Origin: an uncultured Lachnospiraceae bacterium | GTDB taxonomy: Bacteria; Bacillota; Clostridia; Lachnospirales; Lachnospiraceae | Reading direction: 5' to 3' | Length of the DNA: 64,000 nucleotides | Assembly: GCA_910577175.1 (NCBI GenBank) | Contig: CAJTLU010000010.1 | Location: 40,642 to 104,641, forward strand | Shown here: positions 60,998-64,000 of the stretch, one piece after another | Layout: each line of letters begins with the position of its first letter | Numbering within the stretch: the first letter of the stretch is position 1 | Made by a program: the position numbers and the translations under genes | Notes under the pieces: generated by a model | What the model was told of the DNA's origin: nothing | Databases searched by the model: none | The model's input: the letters and a program-made list of their open reading frames with translations, nothing else

Positions 60998-62830
60998 CTA
61001 CTGCTTCTGGCCGGAACTTTGTTCCGCCTCTTTTTCTGTGGCAAACCCAAGGACGGAATGCACCTCCATTGGTTCTGCCTTCCCTTTCAATACCATTCCC
61101 CCGAGAGGCTCCGTCAGAATCCGCCCTTCCAGACGTTTCCGCAATTCCTCACTAATTACCACCTGTCCGCCCAGTGCCTTTCCTTCCAGACGTGACGCTG
61201 TATTTACTGTATCGCCGATTGCCGTATAATCCATTCTCGTTTCACAACCGATATTGCCAACGACCGCTTTGCCGCAGTGGACTCCTACGCCAAACGAAAC
61301 CTCCCTGCCGATTTTTTCTTTAATCCGCACATTGACCTTACTGGCTCCTTGCACAATATCAAGCGCCGCCTGTACCGCCTTTGCCTCATAATCTGGCAAA
61401 GCAATCGGCGCATTAAAGACCGCCATCGTCGCATCGCCGATAAACTTATCTAACGTCCCGCCGTTTGCAAAGATTGCCTCTGTCGTAAGTGCCAGATACT
61501 CATTCAGCATTTCTACCACCTGCTCCGGGCTCAGTACCTCCGAAAGCGCTGTAAAGCCGCGGATATCCACAAACAGGACTGCAACCTCCCTGGATTCTCC
61601 ACCAAGCTTAATCGAAAGCTCTCCGTCACGCCGCATCTGGTCCAGCACCTGCGGCGCTACATACTTCTTAAACTCTTTCAATATCCGCCGTTTGCTCATC
61701 CATTCTGCCGTATAACGGCTTACCATATGTACAACAAGCATCAGCAGAATGCTGATAATAAAAGCTGCGGGGTAAACATAAACTCCTTTTTCATATAGAA
61801 GCAACGCACCTCCGAGATACGCGCCGATGACTCCCAGTCCGCTTAAGATACTGACAATCAGCCCTGCCTTCCGGAGCAGGAAAAAGTACGCCGTACAGAG
61901 TATCGCATTCACAAGAATCACATGCCACTCGCGCGCCATGTGATAGGACTCCTCCCTGCAGAGGGAATCGATAATGTTGGCATGAATCTCTACTCCGTAC
62001 ATCTTTGAATTTCTGGAAACCGGAACAGAATACTGATCCTGCATCCCTGCCGCATACGCGCCTACAAGCACGATTGCATCCTTAAAATATTCCGGCGGAA
62101 TCTTTCCGGATACTACGTCGACCCAGGAATAACGGTCATAATGATCCGGCTTTGCAACATAGCGGATTCCGAACAGCCCCGCTCCGTCCATATCCGGAAT
62201 ATACGGTTCTATTCCCTGCGCATCACAATAGGTACGATACACTTCATAGGAAAAGTTATACATCGTTTCCCCCTCATGCTGCGCGGAAAGAAGGCTGAAA
62301 CGCACAAAGTCATCCACATCCTGAAAACGGTCAGAAAACCCGTAGCGGGTCACTTTCCGCAGCGCTTCATAAGGATAAATAAACTCTTCCACATAGAGGT
62401 TATCTCTTACCTGCTCTCCGTTTTCCTCATATACACGCGCTCTGAACACTGCCTGCGACGCCGTAACTACATTTCCCGCCTCTGCCGCTGCGCGGACAAA
62501 GGCTGCGTCGCCTTCCTGGTCTCTCTCGGAAATGTAGTTGACATCGAAGCCGATTACTGCAGGTTTCATTCCCGGCTGATTCAGCGCCTCAACCAACTCC
62601 GCTGCATACTGCCGGTTCCATTCTGTAAAGTAGCCGTATTCCTGCTCTGCCTTTTCATCGATGGCAATAATCTTAATCCTGCTGCTTACGGTGCGTTCCC
62701 TCGCATACAGCAAATCCGCTACGGTGCGTTCCAGCAGCTGCATTGCTTTTACATCGGAAGAACCCAGTCCGACAACCATCGCAATGACCACTGCCAGAAA
62801 CACAGCCGACATCCACTTCTTTTTTTTCAA
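60998..62830 (-). CDS. CHASE2-type membrane class III adenylate cyclase
   Basis: 610 residues. After an N-terminal helix there is a long extracellular CHASE2 sensor (about 30-300, RIKIIAIDEKAEQEYGY, PAVIGFDVNYISERD, VLVGAYAAGMQDQYSVP), then three membrane helices (about 305-385). The catalytic domain (about 415-590) has VLFVDIRGFTALSE and DKFIGDATMAVF with the metal Asp pair, and MDYTAIGDTVNTASRLE. The Lys and Asp positions that bind adenine favour adenylate over guanylate cyclase. TTG 62830 is used because AAGGGG lies eight bases upstream. cAMP signalling is uncommon in Clostridia, so this is of interest. Confidence 0.9.
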   Translation of the reverse strand: MKKKKWMSAVFLAVVIAMVVGLGSSDVKAMQLLERTVADLLYARERTVSSRIKIIAIDEKAEQEYGYFTEWNRQYAAELVEALNQPGMKPAVIGFDVNYISERDQEGDAAFVRAAAEAGNVVTASQAVFRARVYEENGEQVRDNLYVEEFIYPYEALRKVTRYGFSDRFQDVDDFVRFSLLSAQHEGETMYNFSYEVYRTYCDAQGIEPYIPDMDGAGLFGIRYVAKPDHYDRYSWVDVVSGKIPPEYFKDAIVLVGAYAAGMQDQYSVPVSRNSKMYGVEIHANIIDSLCREESYHMAREWHVILVNAILCTAYFFLLRKAGLIVSILSGLGVIGAYLGGALLLYEKGVYVYPAAFIISILLMLVVHMVSRYTAEWMSKRRILKEFKKYVAPQVLDQMRRDGELSIKLGGESREVAVLFVDIRGFTALSEVLSPEQVVEMLNEYLALTTEAIFANGGTLDKFIGDATMAVFNAPIALPDYEAKAVQAALDIVQGASKVNVRIKEKIGREVSFGVGVHCGKAVVGNIGCETRMDYTAIGDTVNTASRLEGKALGGQVVISEELRKRLEGRILTEPLGGMVLKGKAEPMEVHSVLGFATEKEAEQSSGQKQ

Positions 62831-62853
62831 CTGATATACCCCTTATAAAGCTG

Positions 62854-64000
62854 TTAATTCCAAATTTTCTCTATATGCAGGGAATAAGCATTCCTTCCAG
62901 GATTTATTGTAATCGTCTTTCCATCCAAAGGAACCCCGTATTCCGTTTCCCAGAAAAGCTTATAATGCTCTGCCTGCCCATATTCTATCTGGCACCCGGA
63001 TGGCAGGCTCAGGGAGTACCTCTTGCTCTCCAGGAGGTTTCCTTCTCCGTCATATTCGTCTACTGTCAGATGAAGAACCTTACACTCCACCGTCTGCCCG
63101 GCAAAATCTGTTGTATCTGCATCTGCAGGCACTTCAACAGAATAAACTGCATAAAGATTTAATGTCGTCCCCTTCCGGTTACTCTTGTCTGCAATCTTCT
63201 GCTCGGAATCCGGTGTCAGCGACCAGAAATTTCCGTACTGGTCATACCAACCATGGCACTTTACAACCGCGCCCTGAAGTCTCTCCTGAAGCTCACCGGC
63301 ACCTTCTACATGCCACTTTGCCGCATTCTTCAGGTCTTCCGTAATATCCTGATTATCCGCAAAAATCTGCGTATTTTTTTGCCTTCCGTCTGTCACAAAG
63401 GAATTCAGACTGCTGCCTGTCTTTCCGCCTGCATCTAAAGTAATTGCCGCAGGTCCGTTCTCACAGTTCAGGAAATACGAAGACGTAAGCTGATCCGGAA
63501 TCAACGGCAGATAGTAATTCACCGTATACTGCGTCACGCTCGGTGTCGGACTTGGTGTTGGCATCTGGCTTGGCGTCGGACTCGGACTTAGCGTCGGTAT
63601 CGGGCTTGGTGTCGGCATCGGACTCGGGCTTGGCGTCGGACTCAATGTCGGCATCGGACTCGGACTTGGCGTCGGCATCGGACTCGGCGTCGGTATCGGA
63701 CTCGGACTTGGCGTCGGTATCGGGCTTGGTGTCGGCATTGGGCTTAGTGTCGGCATCGGACTCGGGCTTGGTGTCGGTGTCGGACTCAGCGTCGGCACCG
63801 GACTCGGCGTCGGTATCGGGCTTGATGTCGGCATCGGACTCGGGCTTGGCGTCGGCTCCTTACTTGGTTCCAGACTCGGTACTGCGCTCGGTATCGGTTC
63901 CTTACTTGGTTCCAGACTTGGTACTGCGCTCGGTGTCGGCTCCGGACTTGGTTCCAGACTTGGTACTGCGCTCGGTGTCGGCTCCGGACTTGGTTCCAGA
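62854..64000 (-). CDS. Pro/Thr/Ser-repeat surface protein, 5' end outside the window
   Basis: The frame ends at 62854 and is still open at the right edge, so its N-terminus (probably a signal peptide) is missing. The visible N-terminal part is a linker of (P-T/I/M-P-S) units, plus a 14-residue repeat near the edge (SLEPSPEPTPSAVP and variants). The last ~200 residues form a folded domain rich in Gly and Tyr, for example AGGKTGSSLNSFVTDGRQ, GWYDQYGNFWSLTPDSEQ and YAVYSVEVP, ending IEKIWN. Such PT-linked domains are typical of exported or wall-spanning proteins. I do not recognise the domain. It lies 24 bases upstream of the cyclase and may be its partner. Confidence 0.75.
   Translation of the reverse strand, partial: LEPSPEPTPSAVPSLEPSPEPTPSAVPSLEPSKEPIPSAVPSLEPSKEPTPSPSPMPTSSPIPTPSPVPTLSPTPTPSPSPMPTLSPMPTPSPIPTPSPSPIPTPSPMPTPSPSPMPTLSPTPSPSPMPTPSPIPTLSPSPTPSQMPTPSPTPSVTQYTVNYYLPLIPDQLTSSYFLNCENGPAAITLDAGGKTGSSLNSFVTDGRQKNTQIFADNQDITEDLKNAAKWHVEGAGELQERLQGAVVKCHGWYDQYGNFWSLTPDSEQKIADKSNRKGTTLNLYAVYSVEVPADADTTDFAGQTVECKVLHLTVDEYDGEGNLLESKRYSLSLPSGCQIEYGQAEHYKLFWETEYGVPLDGKTITINPGRNAYSLHIEKIWN
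63535..64000 (-). repeat. Pro/Thr/Ser-encoding repeat tract
   Basis: 18-base and 12-base units such as GGCGTCGGACTCGGACTT fill 63535-63840. From 63840 to the edge a 42-base unit (coding for SLEPSPEPTPSAVP) recurs at least three times with small changes. In-frame and coding, and prone to slippage. Confidence 0.9.

Overview
The window comes from a low-to-mid GC Firmicute of class Clostridia, most likely a motile gut Lachnospiraceae (relatives of Roseburia or Agathobacter). This rests on the flagellar cluster order (flgM-flgN-flgK-flgL-fliW-csrA, then flaG-fliD-fliS), flagellin termini that start MAMIVQHNMQ, strong AGGAGG ribosome sites, sigma-A and sigma-28 promoters, DUF4358 lipoproteins beside an MBOAT/DHHW pair, and a Spo0A-type regulator. 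No tRNA, rRNA, CRISPR array or prophage was seen.

Layout. 1-11.8 kb (minus strand): late flagellar genes in two sigma-28 operons. One runs flgM-flgN-[82-bp repeat array]-flgK-flgK-flgL-fliW-csrA. The other runs flaG-fliD-fliS-FliT-like-secreted protein and leaves the window on the left. 11.8-21.2 kb: a candidate structured RNA, lysA with a consensus promoter, and a glycerol-phosphate polymer operon (PHP hydrolase, two large TagF/glycosyltransferase fusions, tagD). 21.3-26.9 kb: an ABC/FtsX exporter operon with a Cys-rich secreted protein, divergent from a Spo0A-like response regulator, then a tiny promoter-ORF-terminator cassette. 27-30 kb: a sigma-28 coiled-coil protein and flagellin 1. 30.3-38.5 kb: parE-parC, an Xre-VOC fusion, a zinc-ribbon protein, a GH3/NagZ lipoprotein, a 199-bp inverted-repeat element, and rpoD. 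38.5-48.2 kb: a type III methyltransferase broken by one amber codon, a surface acylation operon (DHHW, MBOAT, two lipoproteins), and a heterodimeric ABC exporter. 48.3-51 kb: a KilA-N protein and flagellin 2. 51.1-59.5 kb: an ECF sigma factor with a long C-terminal extension, a GPH sugar symporter, GH2, GH127 and a TIM-barrel isomerase. 59.5-64 kb: an HD-GYP protein, a CHASE2 adenylate cyclase, and a Pro/Thr/Ser-repeat protein cut by the right edge.

How it fits together. Five minus-10 elements close to GCCGATAT mark one sigma-28 regulon: flgM operon, flaG operon, coiled-coil gene, and both flagellins. csrA and fliW lie in that regulon. Both flagellin leaders carry two short hairpins whose loops are ANGGAY, the CsrA-recognised loop. 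The coiled-coil gene has a third such hairpin exactly over its ribosome binding site. This suggests a FliW-CsrA circuit controlling both flagellins plus an uncharacterised flagellar-regulon protein.

The best candidates for something undescribed are the CsrA-loop coiled-coil protein, the Spo0A-like/Cys-rich peptide/ABC locus, the three-domain TagF-TagF-GT4 enzyme, and the non-coding RNA after lysA. Functions are inferred from sequence reading alone; no database search was run.
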